Positions 25,519-34,183 of a stretch of 64,000 nucleotides of DNA are shown in pieces (position 1 is the first letter of the stretch; each line of letters begins with the position of its first letter). The position numbers and the translations under genes were made by a program. The DNA comes from Streptomyces sp. MspMP-M5. GTDB lineage: Bacteria > Actinomycetota > Actinomycetes > Streptomycetales > Streptomycetaceae. Where the stretch lies: the NCBI RefSeq assembly GCF_000373585.1, contig NZ_KB891855.1, positions 93,840 through 157,839 of the forward strand. The letters are read 5' to 3'. A model generated the notes under the pieces. The model made no database searches and was not told the origin of the DNA. It saw nothing but the letters and a program-made list of their open reading frames with translations.

Positions 25519-26859
25519 TCAGCCCGTGAGTTCCCGCTCCCGGGTCTCCGGCAGCGCCAGTACGCACCCCAGCGACACCAGCGCCATCGCGCTCACGTAC
25601 CAGCCCACCGACGCCGAGCCGAACGCCGCCTGCAGCCGGGTGGCGACCAGCGGCGCGACCGCCCCGCCCAGTACCCCGCCCAGGTTGTAGGCGAGCGAGG
25701 CGCCCGAGTAGCGGACGGTGGTCCCGAACAGCTCCGGCAGATAGGCGCCCATCGGGCCGTAGACCACGCCCATGCAGAACAGCGCCCCGCCGACGCCCAG
25801 CGCGATCAGCACCGGCTGCCGGGTGTCCAGCAGCGGGAAGAGCGCCGGCCCCCACACCACCGCGAGCCCCGCGCCGCCCAGCACCAGCTTCCGGCGCCCG
25901 ACGCCGTCGGAACGGGTCGCGGCCAGCCAGGTGCCCGCCGCCAGGAACAGGCAGGCGACCAGCGAGAGTCCGAGCATGGTGGTACGGGAGACACCCAGGC
26001 TGCCGGTGGCGTACGCGAGGCAGTAGGTGGTGGCGGTGTAGAAGAGCCCGTACGCGACGATCATCCCGCCGGCGCCCAGCAGCAACTCCCGTGGATGGCG
26101 CCGGAGGACGTCCACGGCCGGCACCCGGCCGGCCTCCTGCGCGTCCCGCACCTTCGCGAAGACCGGCGTCTCGCTGATCTTCAGCCGGACGAACAGCCCC
26201 ACCCCGACCAGCAGGAACGACAGCAGGAACGGCACCCGCCAGCCCCACGCGCGGAACGCCGCATCGCTCATCGCTTCGGACAGCAGCCAGAACACCCCGG
26301 TCGCCGCGAAGAACCCCACGGACGGCCCCAGTTGCGGGAACGCGGCGTACAGCCCGCGCCGGCTTCGCGGCGCGTGCTCGACCGCCAGCAGCGCCGCCCC
26401 GCCCCACTCGCCGCCCAGCCCGATCCCCTGGAGGAACCGCAGCAGGATCAGCATCAGCGGCGCCCAGATCCCCCACGTCCCGTACCCGGGCAGCAGTCCG
26501 ACGCACGCCGTCGACAGCCCCATCAGCAACAGCGAGGCGACCAGCACCGACTTGCGCCCGACCCGGTCGCCGAAGTGGCCGAACACCAGCGACCCGAGCG
26601 GCCGCGCGGCGAACGCCACCGCGTAGGTGGAGAACGACGCCAGCGTGGCGTTGACCGGATCGAGCGTCGGAAAGAACGCCTTGTTCAGCACCAGCGCCGC
26701 GGCCGTGCCGTAGATGTAGAAGTCGTAGAACTCGATGGCCGTCCCGATGAACGAGGCCACGGCCACCCGCCGCAGACTCTCCCCGCCGGCCGCCTTCTCG
26801 ACCGGCTTGTCCGCCGGTCTCGCTGATGTCGCGTCACTGTGCACGAGCCGCACTCTCAC
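25519..26859 (-). CDS. MFS transporter, metabolite:H+ symporter (MHS) type
   Basis: 446-aa, 12-TM transporter of the MHS group (ShiA, KgtP and ProP relatives). Motifs: FYDFYIYGTAAAL in TM1, GHFGDRVGRKSVL (motif A) in loop 2-3, RFLQGIGLGGEWGGA in TM4 and PETRERELTG at the end. Likely substrates are small organic acids, betaines or shikimate-like compounds. The start is uncertain: GTG 26859 or GTG 26844 are both close to a GAGAG sequence. It ends 22 bp from the convergent LysR-like gene. Confidence 0.9.
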   Translation of the reverse strand: MRVRLVHSDATSARPADKPVEKAAGGESLRRVAVASFIGTAIEFYDFYIYGTAAALVLNKAFFPTLDPVNATLASFSTYAVAFAARPLGSLVFGHFGDRVGRKSVLVASLLLMGLSTACVGLLPGYGTWGIWAPLMLILLRFLQGIGLGGEWGGAALLAVEHAPRSRRGLYAAFPQLGPSVGFFAATGVFWLLSEAMSDAAFRAWGWRVPFLLSFLLVGVGLFVRLKISETPVFAKVRDAQEAGRVPAVDVLRRHPRELLLGAGGMIVAYGLFYTATTYCLAYATGSLGVSRTTMLGLSLVACLFLAAGTWLAATRSDGVGRRKLVLGGAGLAVVWGPALFPLLDTRQPVLIALGVGGALFCMGVVYGPMGAYLPELFGTTVRYSGASLAYNLGGVLGGAVAPLVATRLQAAFGSASVGWYVSAMALVSLGCVLALPETRERELTG

Positions 26860-26942
26860 GGTCGATGCAGAGGGCAGTCAATAGGCGGAATGGCCCGTCT
26901 TGGATGGTGAGATGTCGGGCGGGGCCCGCCGCCGGCCCGGGC

Positions 26943-28217
26943 TCACCGGTATCGCAGATACCGCTTCCGCACCGCCCGGAAGCTGCGCAGCCCGTCCTGC
27001 CAGGACTCGGCGATCTCGTCGACGCCGGCGCCCGCGTCGATCATGGTGCGGACGGTGTCGGTGCCGGTCAGGTGGTCGAAGTGGTCGGGCATCCAGGCGA
27101 AGTCCTTCCAGAGGCGCTTGGCGGTGAGCACGAGGGCGAGGCCGGTGCGGACCGGGTCGAAGGCGGTGCGGTCGTGGACGTGGAGTTGAAGGCCGCCGAT
27201 CGTCTTTCCCTGGAACTTGGAGAAGGTGGGCGCGAAGTACGCCTCGCGGAAGTACACGCCGGGCAGGCCCAGTTCGGTGGCCGCGTCGGCCCAGCGGTGG
27301 TCCAGGCCCGCGGCGCCGAGGAGTTCGAAGGGGCGGGTGGTGCCGCGGCCCTCGGAGAGGTTGGTGCCCTCGAAGAGGCAGGTGCCGGCGTAGGCCAGGG
27401 CGGTGTCGGCGGTGGGCATGTTGGGGCTGGGCGGCACCCAGGGGAGGCCGGTGGCGTCGAAGAAGTCGGTGCGGCGCCAGCCGGTCATGGCGACGGTCTC
27501 CAGCGCCACCGGCCGTCCGGCGGCCCGCGGCACGAAGACGTCGTTGAAGAGCAGCGCCAGTTCCACCACCGTCATGCCGTGTGCCTGGGCGATCGGCTCC
27601 CGGCCGACGAAGGAGGCGAACCGCCGGTCCAGGACGGGACCGGTCGCGGCGCGGCCGGTCACCGGGTTGGGGCGGTCGAGCACCACGAACCGCTTGCCCG
27701 CCAGGACCGCCGCCACCATGCAGTCGTAGAGCGTCCAGATGTAGGTGTAGAAGCGGGCGCCGACGTCCTGGATGTCGAAGACGACGGTGTCCACCCCGGA
27801 GGCGGTGAAGATGTCGGCCAGTTCGCGGCCGCTCTTGTCGTAGGTGTCGTAGACCGGCAGGCCGGTGGCCGGGTCGGTGGAGCGGCCCTCGGAGCCGCCG
27901 GCCTGGGCGGTGCCCCGGAAGCCGTGCTCCGGGCCGAAGACCGCGGTGAGCCGGACCCGGGGGTCGGCGTGCATCACGTCCACGATGTGCCGGACCGCCC
28001 GTCGCGTGGTGGTGACGCCGGTGGGGTTGGTGACGACGCCCACCCGCCGGCCGTCCAGGAGGCGGTAGCCGTCGGCGGCCAGGCGGTCGAAGCCGGTGCG
28101 CACCCGGCGCCTGCTGCCGGTGCCCGGCGCGGCCTGGGCGGGGGCCGGACCCGCGGTGACCGCCGCCGCCCCGGTCGCCGCCAGCTGCCCCAGCAGAACA
28201 CGTCTCGACAGAGCCAT
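26943..28217 (-). CDS. namZ: exo-beta-N-acetylmuramidase NamZ-like protein (DUF1343)
   Basis: 424-aa exported protein of the DUF1343 / GH171 family, whose B. subtilis member NamZ removes MurNAc from muropeptide ends. The N-terminus has a twin-arginine signal (SRRVLLGQLAATGAAAV, cleavage after about residue 30), so TAT export is likely. Conserved blocks: GRRVGVVTNPTGV, VFGPEHGFRG, VVFDIQDVGARFYTYIWTLYDCM, VLDRPNPVTG and LFEGTNLSEGRGTTRPFELLGA. ATG 28217 has GGAGG 7 nt upstream. A role in peptidoglycan recycling is the natural inference. Confidence 0.88.
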   Translation of the reverse strand: MALSRRVLLGQLAATGAAAVTAGPAPAQAAPGTGSRRRVRTGFDRLAADGYRLLDGRRVGVVTNPTGVTTTRRAVRHIVDVMHADPRVRLTAVFGPEHGFRGTAQAGGSEGRSTDPATGLPVYDTYDKSGRELADIFTASGVDTVVFDIQDVGARFYTYIWTLYDCMVAAVLAGKRFVVLDRPNPVTGRAATGPVLDRRFASFVGREPIAQAHGMTVVELALLFNDVFVPRAAGRPVALETVAMTGWRRTDFFDATGLPWVPPSPNMPTADTALAYAGTCLFEGTNLSEGRGTTRPFELLGAAGLDHRWADAATELGLPGVYFREAYFAPTFSKFQGKTIGGLQLHVHDRTAFDPVRTGLALVLTAKRLWKDFAWMPDHFDHLTGTDTVRTMIDAGAGVDEIAESWQDGLRSFRAVRKRYLRYR

Positions 28218-28332
28218 GCGCACACCTCCGTGAGCGGTGGTCGACCCGATGTGTGTCGTGTGCACGCTAACGCGGCCGGGGCCGGGACGGAACGCGCCCG
28301 GCCGTGACGGAAAACAGAGCCTTCCGCCGAGA

Positions 28333-28352
28333 CATACCGACTGGTTAGTCTG
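28333..28352 (+). promoter_or_regulatory. TetR-type operator copy 1
   Basis: CATACCGACTGGTTAGTCTG, an imperfect 20-bp palindrome 70 bp upstream of the SDR/acyl-CoA synthetase operon. It matches the near-perfect site at 34078 in 14 of 20 positions, or 15 when read on the opposite strand. Confidence 0.65.
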
Positions 28353-28421
28353 CCCCTGCCGGTGCGCCGGCACGACCGGTGCGCGGACGCACGTCAGGGC
28401 GACGACCGAGGGAGACACAGC

Positions 28422-29195
28422 GTGGCAGCCGTACGGGACAAGGCCGTTGTCGTAACCGGAGCGGGCGGGGGGATCGGCGCCGCACTCGCCCGCCGGTTCG
28501 CCGCCGAGGGCGCCCGGGTCGTGGTCAACGACCTGGACGAGGCCAAGGCGCGTAAGACAGCACAGGAGATCGGCGCGGTCGCCGTCCCCGGCGACGCCTC
28601 CGGCATCGTCGGCCCGGCCCGCGAGGCGCTCGGCGGCGCCATCGACGTCTTCTGTGCCAACGCCGGCGTCGGCACCGGCGGCGGCCCCGAGGCGCCCGAG
28701 GACGACTGGGCACTGGCCTGGGACGTCAACGTGATGGCCCATGTGCGGGCGGCGCGCGAACTGGTGCCGGAGTGGCTGGCGCGCGGCAGCGGCCGCTTCG
28801 TCTCCACGGTCTCCGCGGCCGGCCTGCTCACCATGGTCGCCGCGGCCCCCTACAGCGTCACCAAGCACGGCGCCTACGCCTTCGCCGAGTGGCTGTCGCT
28901 GACCTACCGCCACCGCGGCATCGAGGTGCACGCCATCTGCCCGCAGGGCGTACGGACCGACATGCTCGCCGCCACCGGGGCCGCCGGCGACCTTGTCCTG
29001 ACCCCGACCGCCATCGAACCGGACGCGGTCGCCGACGCGCTCTTCGCCGCCATGGACGCGGGCCGCTTCCTGGTCCTGCCGCACCCGGAGGTGGGCGACT
29101 ACTACACCGCCCGCGCCACCGACCCGGACCGCTGGCTGACCGGGATGAACCACCTCCAGCGGAAGCTGGAGGAGCGCGCGGGGGAGGCCCGGTGA
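28422..29195 (+). CDS. short-chain dehydrogenase/reductase (LvaD-like context)
   Basis: 257-aa SDR with Rossmann motif VTGAGGGIGAALA (residues about 11-23), CANAGVGTGG, Ser in STVSAAG and the catalytic YSVTK. It likely interconverts a hydroxyacyl-CoA and ketoacyl-CoA. GTG 28422 follows GAGGGAG. Its stop overlaps the start of the acyl-CoA synthetase gene (GTGA), so the two are translationally coupled. A TetR-type operator lies 70 bp upstream. The C-terminal region ends MNHLQRKLEE, as in acyl-CoA-linked SDRs. Confidence 0.9.
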   Translation: MAAVRDKAVVVTGAGGGIGAALARRFAAEGARVVVNDLDEAKARKTAQEIGAVAVPGDASGIVGPAREALGGAIDVFCANAGVGTGGGPEAPEDDWALAWDVNVMAHVRAARELVPEWLARGSGRFVSTVSAAGLLTMVAAAPYSVTKHGAYAFAEWLSLTYRHRGIEVHAICPQGVRTDMLAATGAAGDLVLTPTAIEPDAVADALFAAMDAGRFLVLPHPEVGDYYTARATDPDRWLTGMNHLQRKLEERAGEAR

Positions 29196-30844
29196 CCTCC
29201 TACCAGGACAAGCCGTGGCTGGCCCTGCTCACCGAGGCTCAGCGCGCCCCCGTCCAACCGCCGCCCTCCGTGCTGCACGCCTTCCGCGCCGCGGCCCGCC
29301 GCGCCCCCGACCGCACCGCGCTCGCCTACTTCGACGGCCGGATCTCCTACGCCGAGACCGACGCGCTCTCCGACGGCCTCGCCGGCCACCTCGCCGCCCG
29401 CGGCCTCCGTCCCGGCGACCGCGCCGTGGTGATGCTCCAGAACACCCCGCACTTCGTGCTCGCGGCGCTCGCCGTCTGGAAGGCCGGCGGTGTGGTCGTC
29501 CCCGTCAACCCCATGTACAAGGCGGCGGAGACCCGGCACATCCTCGACGACGCCGAGGTCACCGCCGTCCTCTGCGCGGACCACACCTGGGCCGGCTTCC
29601 TGCGCGCCACCGCCGCCGAGGCGCCCTCCGTCCGCATCGCCCTCACCGCCGACGAACGCGGACTCCAGACCCGCGACGACCCCCGCGTGCTGCGTGGCGA
29701 ACCGGCCGGTCCCCAGGACGGCGCCGACGACCTGCTCACGGCCGCCCGGACCGGCGGAGAAGCCCCCGCCGCCCCCGAACCGGCCGCCGACGACATCGCG
29801 CTCATCAGCTACACCTCCGGCACCAGCGGCACCCCCAAGGGCGCCACCAACACCCACGGCAACATCAGCTACAACGCCGAACGGATGCGCACCGGCCTCG
29901 AACTCGCCGAGGGCGCCACCTACTTCGCGCTCGCCCCGCTCTTCCACATCACCGGCATGGTCTGCGAACTGGCCGCCTGCCTCGCCAACACCGGCACCCT
30001 GGCGCTGGCCCACCGCTTCGAGGCCGGCACCGTCCTGGACGCCTTCCTGGAGCACCGCCCGGCCTTCACCGTCGGCCCGTCCACCGCCTACATGGCGCTG
30101 ATGGCCCACCCGGACGTCACCCCGGGGCACTTCACCTCCTTCCGGACCCTCAGCTCGGGCGGCGCGCCGCTGCCGCCGGCCCTGGTCGAGAAGTTCCGCA
30201 CCGCCTTCGGCCCGCACCTCCACAACGGCTACGGCCTGACCGAGTGCACCGCGCCCTGCGCCACCGTCCCGCCCGGCAGGGAGGCACCGGTCGACAAGGT
30301 CTCCGGCACCCTCGCGGTCGGCGTCCCCGGCCCGGACACCGTCATCCGGATCATCGACGAGGCCGGCCGGGACGTGCCGTTCGGCGAACAGGGCGAGATC
30401 GCGGTCCGTGGCCCGCAGGTCGTGCCCGGCTACTGGCGCCGCCCGGACGCCACCGCCGAGGCCATCCCGGACGGCGAACTGCGCACCGGCGACATCGGGT
30501 TCATGGACCGCGACGGCTGGCTGTACGTCGTCGACCGCAAGAAGGACATGATCAACGCGTCCGGGTTCAAGGTCTGGCCCCGCGAGGTCGAGGACGTCCT
30601 CTACACCCATCCCGCGGTACGCGAGGCGGCCGTGGTCGGCGTACCCGACGCGTACCGCGGCGAGACCGTCAAGGCGTACGTCAGCCTACGTCCCGGCGCG
30701 TCCGCCGCCCCCGCCGAGCTGGCCGCCTACTGCCAGGAGCGGCTCGCCGCGTACAAATATCCCCGGGTGGTGGAGATCCTGCCGGAGCTTCCCAAGACCG
30801 CGAGTGGCAAGATCCTTCGACGGGAGCTGCGCCGGCGCGCATGA
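29192..30844 (+). CDS. AMP-dependent acyl-CoA synthetase
   Basis: 550-aa ANL-superfamily ligase that activates a carboxylic acid to its CoA thioester through an acyl-AMP. Signature motifs: P-loop YTSGTSGTPKGATNTHGN, LFHITGM, NGYGLTECTAP, the hinge region TGDIGFMDRDGWLYVVDRKKDMI and the catalytic Lys in KTASGKILRREL near the C-terminus. It begins inside the SDR stop codon (4-bp overlap) and is followed by the TetR gene. In the Lva-like model it would activate the incoming 4-oxo or 4-hydroxy acid. Chain-length preference is not determined. Confidence 0.93.
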   Translation: MTSYQDKPWLALLTEAQRAPVQPPPSVLHAFRAAARRAPDRTALAYFDGRISYAETDALSDGLAGHLAARGLRPGDRAVVMLQNTPHFVLAALAVWKAGGVVVPVNPMYKAAETRHILDDAEVTAVLCADHTWAGFLRATAAEAPSVRIALTADERGLQTRDDPRVLRGEPAGPQDGADDLLTAARTGGEAPAAPEPAADDIALISYTSGTSGTPKGATNTHGNISYNAERMRTGLELAEGATYFALAPLFHITGMVCELAACLANTGTLALAHRFEAGTVLDAFLEHRPAFTVGPSTAYMALMAHPDVTPGHFTSFRTLSSGGAPLPPALVEKFRTAFGPHLHNGYGLTECTAPCATVPPGREAPVDKVSGTLAVGVPGPDTVIRIIDEAGRDVPFGEQGEIAVRGPQVVPGYWRRPDATAEAIPDGELRTGDIGFMDRDGWLYVVDRKKDMINASGFKVWPREVEDVLYTHPAVREAAVVGVPDAYRGETVKAYVSLRPGASAAPAELAAYCQERLAAYKYPRVVEILPELPKTASGKILRRELRRRA

Positions 30845-30960
30845 AGGAGCGCAGGCCGGTGCGCCGGCCGGACGCGGGCAGGCGCCCATGATGGACGCAG
30901 GCCGGGTGCGCATGACGGACGCACATGAGGAACAGCGGAACAGAGGATCAGGTGAGGGCG

Positions 30961-31572
30961 ATGGCCGGCATCAAGGACGGCGCGGGCAACGGGAGCGGCA
31001 CGGCGAAGCCCGTCGCGCAGCGGCTGCTGGCCACCGCCACCAGGCTCTTCGCGGAGCAGGGCTACGACCGCACCTCGGTGCAGGAGATCGTGGACGCGGC
31101 GGGCGTCACCAAGGGCGCCCTCTACCACTACTTCGGTTCCAAGGAGGACCTGCTCCACGAGGTCTACGGCCGGGTGCTGCGGCTCCAGCAGGAGCGGCTG
31201 GACCGCTTCGCGGACGCCGACGCGCCGGTGGAGCGCCGGCTGCGGGACGCCGCCGCGGACGTCGTGGTCACCACCATCGAGAACCTCGACGACACCAAGA
31301 TCTTCTTCCGCTCGATGCACCATCTGAGCCCGGAGAAGGACAGGCAGGTGCGGGCCGAGCGGCGCCGCTACCACGAGCGGTTCCGCGCACTGATCGAGGA
31401 GGGCCAGCGCACCGGGGTCTTCACCGCCGACGTCCCCGCCGACCTCGTCGTCGACTACCACTTCGGCTCGGTGCACCACCTGGGCACCTGGTACCGCGAA
31501 AACGGCCCCCTCACCCCCCAACAGGTCGCCGACCACCTGGCCGACCTGCTGCTACGGGCGTTGCGGCCCTGA
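30961..31572 (+). CDS. TetR family regulator of the acyl-CoA locus
   Basis: 203-aa repressor. Helix-turn-helix at residues about 20-65 (LLATATRLFAEQGYDRTSVQEIVDAAGVTKGALYHYFGSKEDLL), then a helical ligand domain with FFRSMHHLSP and YHFGSVHHLGTWY. It is the third gene of the SDR operon, with 116 bp between. The likely sites are the two related palindromes at 28333 and 34078, which bracket the five catabolic genes. An acyl-CoA inducer is inferred. The ATG at 30925 is an alternative start with a poorer ribosome site. Confidence 0.88.
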   Translation: MAGIKDGAGNGSGTAKPVAQRLLATATRLFAEQGYDRTSVQEIVDAAGVTKGALYHYFGSKEDLLHEVYGRVLRLQQERLDRFADADAPVERRLRDAAADVVVTTIENLDDTKIFFRSMHHLSPEKDRQVRAERRRYHERFRALIEEGQRTGVFTADVPADLVVDYHFGSVHHLGTWYRENGPLTPQQVADHLADLLLRALRP

Positions 31573-31628
31573 CGGGGCCCGGCCCCCGACCCCGCCGCAG
31601 GAATTGCTCCGCCCCGTCCCGCTGTGGC

Positions 31629-31658
31629 CCCGTAGGGGGCGCGCCCGCCCCCTACGGG
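31629..31658. terminator. bidirectional hairpin terminator
   Basis: Perfect 12-bp stem CCCGTAGGGGGC / GCCCCCTACGGG, 6-nt loop, between the convergent TetR and acyl-CoA dehydrogenase genes. Confidence 0.65.
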
Positions 31659-31718
31659 AACCGTTCGACCGCGCCCTACGGGCCCCCACGCCCGCGGGTA
31701 CGGACCTCGCGCCCGCCG

Positions 31719-32951
31719 CTACACGTACCGCTTGATCTCCCGCCGTGCCAGCGACCGCTGGTGTACCTCGTCCGGACCGTCCGCCAGCCGCAGTGTGCGG
31801 GCGGCGGCCCAGAGTTCCGCCAGGGGGAAGTCCTGGCTCACGCCGCCCGCGCCGTGCAGTTGGACCGCCTTGTCGAGGATGTCCACGACCGTGCGCGGAG
31901 TGGCGATCTTGATGGCCTGGATCTCGGTGTGCGCGCCCTTGTTGCCGACGGTGTCCATCAGCCAGGCGGTCTTGAGCACCAGCAGCCGCAGCTGTTCCAC
32001 CGCCACCCGGGCGTCCGCGATCCACTCCTGGACCACGCCCTGCTGCGCCAGTGGCCTGCCGAACGCCGTACGGGCCACCGCCCGCCGGCACATCAGCTCG
32101 ATGGCCCGCTCGGCCATCCCGATCAGCCGCATGCAGTGATGGATCCGGCCGGGCCCCAGCCGCGCCTGCGCGATGCCGAAGCCGCCGCCCTCCTCGCCGA
32201 TCAGATTCCCGACCGGCACCCGGACGTCCTCGAACAGCACCTCCGCGTGCCCGCCGTGGTAGTGGTCCTCGTAGCCGTAGACCTGCATCGCGCGCTTCAC
32301 CGTCAGGCCGGGGGTGTCCCGCGGCACCAGCACCATCGACTGCTGGCGGCGGATGTCCGGGCCGTCCGGGTCGGTCTTGCCCATCACGATGAAGATCCGG
32401 CACAGCGGGTTCATCGCCCCGGAGATGTACCACTTGCGGCCGTTGATGACGTAGTCGTCGCCGTCCCGCTCGATCCGGGTCTCGATGTTGGTGGCGTCCG
32501 ACGAGGCCACCTCCGGCTCGGTCATCGCGAACGCCGACCGGATCTCGCCCGCCAGCAGCGGCTCCAGCCACCGCTTCTTCTGCTCGGCGTCGCCGAACTG
32601 CGCGAGCACCTCCATGTTGCCGGTGTCCGGCGCCGCGCAGTTCAGCGCGGTGGGCGCCAACTGCGGGCTGCGGCCGGTGATCTCGGCCAGCGGCGCGTAC
32701 TGGAGGTTGGTCAGCCCCGCGCCGTACTCCTCGTCCGGCAGGCTGTGCTGGTCTACGAAGAACAGGTTCCACAACCCCTGCCGGCGCGCCTCGGCCTTGA
32801 GCTCCTCGACGACCGCCGGGGTGTCCCACGGCGAGGCCAGTGCGGCCCGCTGCTCCTCCGCGACCCGCTCGGCCGGGTGGACGTGCTCGGCCATGAACGC
32901 CTCGAGCTTCGCCCGCAGTTCCTCGGTACGGGCATCGAATGCGAAGTCCAT
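31719..32951 (-). CDS. acyl-CoA dehydrogenase (ACAD10/11, LvaC-like)
   Basis: 410-aa flavoprotein of the acyl-CoA dehydrogenase superfamily. Motifs: FAMTEPEVASSDATNIET (FAD/substrate loop), NGRKWYISGA, ARLGPGRIHHCMRLIGMAERAIE, RTAFGRPLAQQG and a C-terminal LHGAGGVSQDFPLAELWAAARTLRLADGPDEVHQ. The long 'NGRKWYISGAMNP' type and the immediate upstream kinase-like gene (7-nt gap) are the arrangement fused in mammalian ACAD10/11 and split in Pseudomonas lvaA-lvaC. There it handles phosphorylated 4-hydroxyacyl-CoA rather than plain beta-oxidation. Confidence 0.9.
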   Translation of the reverse strand: MDFAFDARTEELRAKLEAFMAEHVHPAERVAEEQRAALASPWDTPAVVEELKAEARRQGLWNLFFVDQHSLPDEEYGAGLTNLQYAPLAEITGRSPQLAPTALNCAAPDTGNMEVLAQFGDAEQKKRWLEPLLAGEIRSAFAMTEPEVASSDATNIETRIERDGDDYVINGRKWYISGAMNPLCRIFIVMGKTDPDGPDIRRQQSMVLVPRDTPGLTVKRAMQVYGYEDHYHGGHAEVLFEDVRVPVGNLIGEEGGGFGIAQARLGPGRIHHCMRLIGMAERAIELMCRRAVARTAFGRPLAQQGVVQEWIADARVAVEQLRLLVLKTAWLMDTVGNKGAHTEIQAIKIATPRTVVDILDKAVQLHGAGGVSQDFPLAELWAAARTLRLADGPDEVHQRSLARREIKRYV

Positions 32952-32958
32952 CGGTGCC

Positions 32959-34008
32959 TCAGCCTTCCTTGAGAGTGGTCAGTCCGCGGTCGATGAAGAC
33001 GGGCACCAGCTCGCCGATCCGGTCGAAGCCCGCGCCGACCGTCTGGCCGAGCGTGTAGCGGTAGTGGATTCCTTCGAGGATCACCGCGAGTTTGAACCAC
33101 GCGAACGCGGTGTACCAGGCGATCCGCGAGGTGTCCCGCCCCGAGCGCTCGGCGTAGCGCGCGATCAGCTCCTCGGGGGCGGGGTGCCCCGGCGCGCCGC
33201 TGGTGGTGCTCACCGGCGACTCCGGCAGCCCCAGATCGGTGCAGTACATCGCCAGCAGCCCCAGGTCGGTCAGCGGGTCGCCGAGCGTGGACATCTCCCA
33301 GTCCAGCACCGCGGTGATGGTGTCGTCGGCTCCGACGAGCACGTTGTCCAGCCGGTAGTCGCCGTGCACGACGGCCGGCGCGGGCGAGGGGGGCAACGCC
33401 CGGCCCAGCGCCTCGTGGAGCGCGTCGATGCCGGGCAGATCGCGGTTCTTGGAGGCCGCCAACTGCTTTCCCCACCGCCGGAGTTGGCGTTCCAGGAAGC
33501 CGTCCGGCCGCCCGAAGCCGGCCAGATCGGCCGCCGCCGGATCCACCGCGTGCAGCTCCACCAGCGTGTCGACCAGCGACAGCACCACCGCCCGGGTCCG
33601 CTTTGGACCCAGCGGGGCCAGCTGGTCCACGGTCCGGTACGGGGTGCCCGCCACCAGCTCCATCACATAGAACGGCGCGCCGAGCACCGTCTCGTCCTCG
33701 CACAGCAGCAGCGTCTCCGGCACCGGCACCGCGGTGTCGTGCAGCGCGCTGATCACCCGGTGCTCGCGGCTCATGTCGTGCGCGGTGGCCAGTACATGGC
33801 CGAGCGGCGGCCGGCGGACGACCCAGGAGGCGGCACCGTCGGTGACTCGGTAGGTGAGGTTGGACCGGCCGCCCTCGATCAGCCGTGCCCGCAGCGGCCC
33901 GGAGACCAGGCCCGGCCGCTCCCGGTCCAGATGCTGCCGCAGGCGCTCCGGATCGAGGCCGGGTGGTGCCTCCCCGGCGGCCGGCGGGGGCGGGGTGCCG
34001 TTGCTCAT
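32959..34008 (-). CDS. APH-fold phosphotransferase (LvaA-like hydroxyacyl-CoA kinase candidate)
   Basis: 349-aa aminoglycoside-phosphotransferase-fold protein. The ATP and catalytic motifs are intact: EGGRSNLTYRV near residue 45, the Brenner motif His215-Gly216-Asp217 with Asn222, and the metal-binding Asp236 in VLDWEMSTLGDP. Despite the name, this subgroup is not an antibiotic resistance enzyme: homologues next to acyl-CoA dehydrogenases phosphorylate 4-hydroxyacyl-CoA. ATG 34008 follows GGAGG. The gene is first in a two-gene operon with the dehydrogenase, and its promoter region carries the best copy of the TetR operator. Confidence 0.85.
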   Translation of the reverse strand: MSNGTPPPPAAGEAPPGLDPERLRQHLDRERPGLVSGPLRARLIEGGRSNLTYRVTDGAASWVVRRPPLGHVLATAHDMSREHRVISALHDTAVPVPETLLLCEDETVLGAPFYVMELVAGTPYRTVDQLAPLGPKRTRAVVLSLVDTLVELHAVDPAAADLAGFGRPDGFLERQLRRWGKQLAASKNRDLPGIDALHEALGRALPPSPAPAVVHGDYRLDNVLVGADDTITAVLDWEMSTLGDPLTDLGLLAMYCTDLGLPESPVSTTSGAPGHPAPEELIARYAERSGRDTSRIAWYTAFAWFKLAVILEGIHYRYTLGQTVGAGFDRIGELVPVFIDRGLTTLKEG

Positions 34009-34077
34009 CGTGCTTCCTCCGTACGGAGTGACGTGACGGTTGGGCGGTGCAGGGCCGGCGGGCCCGTCCCGCCCGAT

Positions 34078-34097
34078 CATGCCGACTAGTCGGTATG
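34078..34097 (-). promoter_or_regulatory. TetR-type operator copy 2
   Basis: CATGCCGACTAGTCGGTATG, a 20-bp palindrome with a single mismatched pair, 70 bp upstream of the phosphotransferase start. The distance to the start codon matches that of operator copy 1. Confidence 0.75.
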
Positions 34098-34183
34098 GAG
34101 TCCAGTGCCCCGCCGTGGGGCGTCGGTCACCCGACGTGTTTCCGCCACTTCCACCGGCCGGCGCCCCGCCCCCGACTGCCCGC

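Noticed and set aside
28218..29153. N-terminal extension of the NamZ-like protein
   Set aside because: It is antisense to the SDR gene and would place the TAT signal internally; GGAGG precedes ATG 28217.
32959..34008. Aminoglycoside resistance gene
   Set aside because: The APH fold and motifs are present, but the operon with an acyl-CoA dehydrogenase and the shared TetR site point to acyl-CoA metabolism, not drug resistance.
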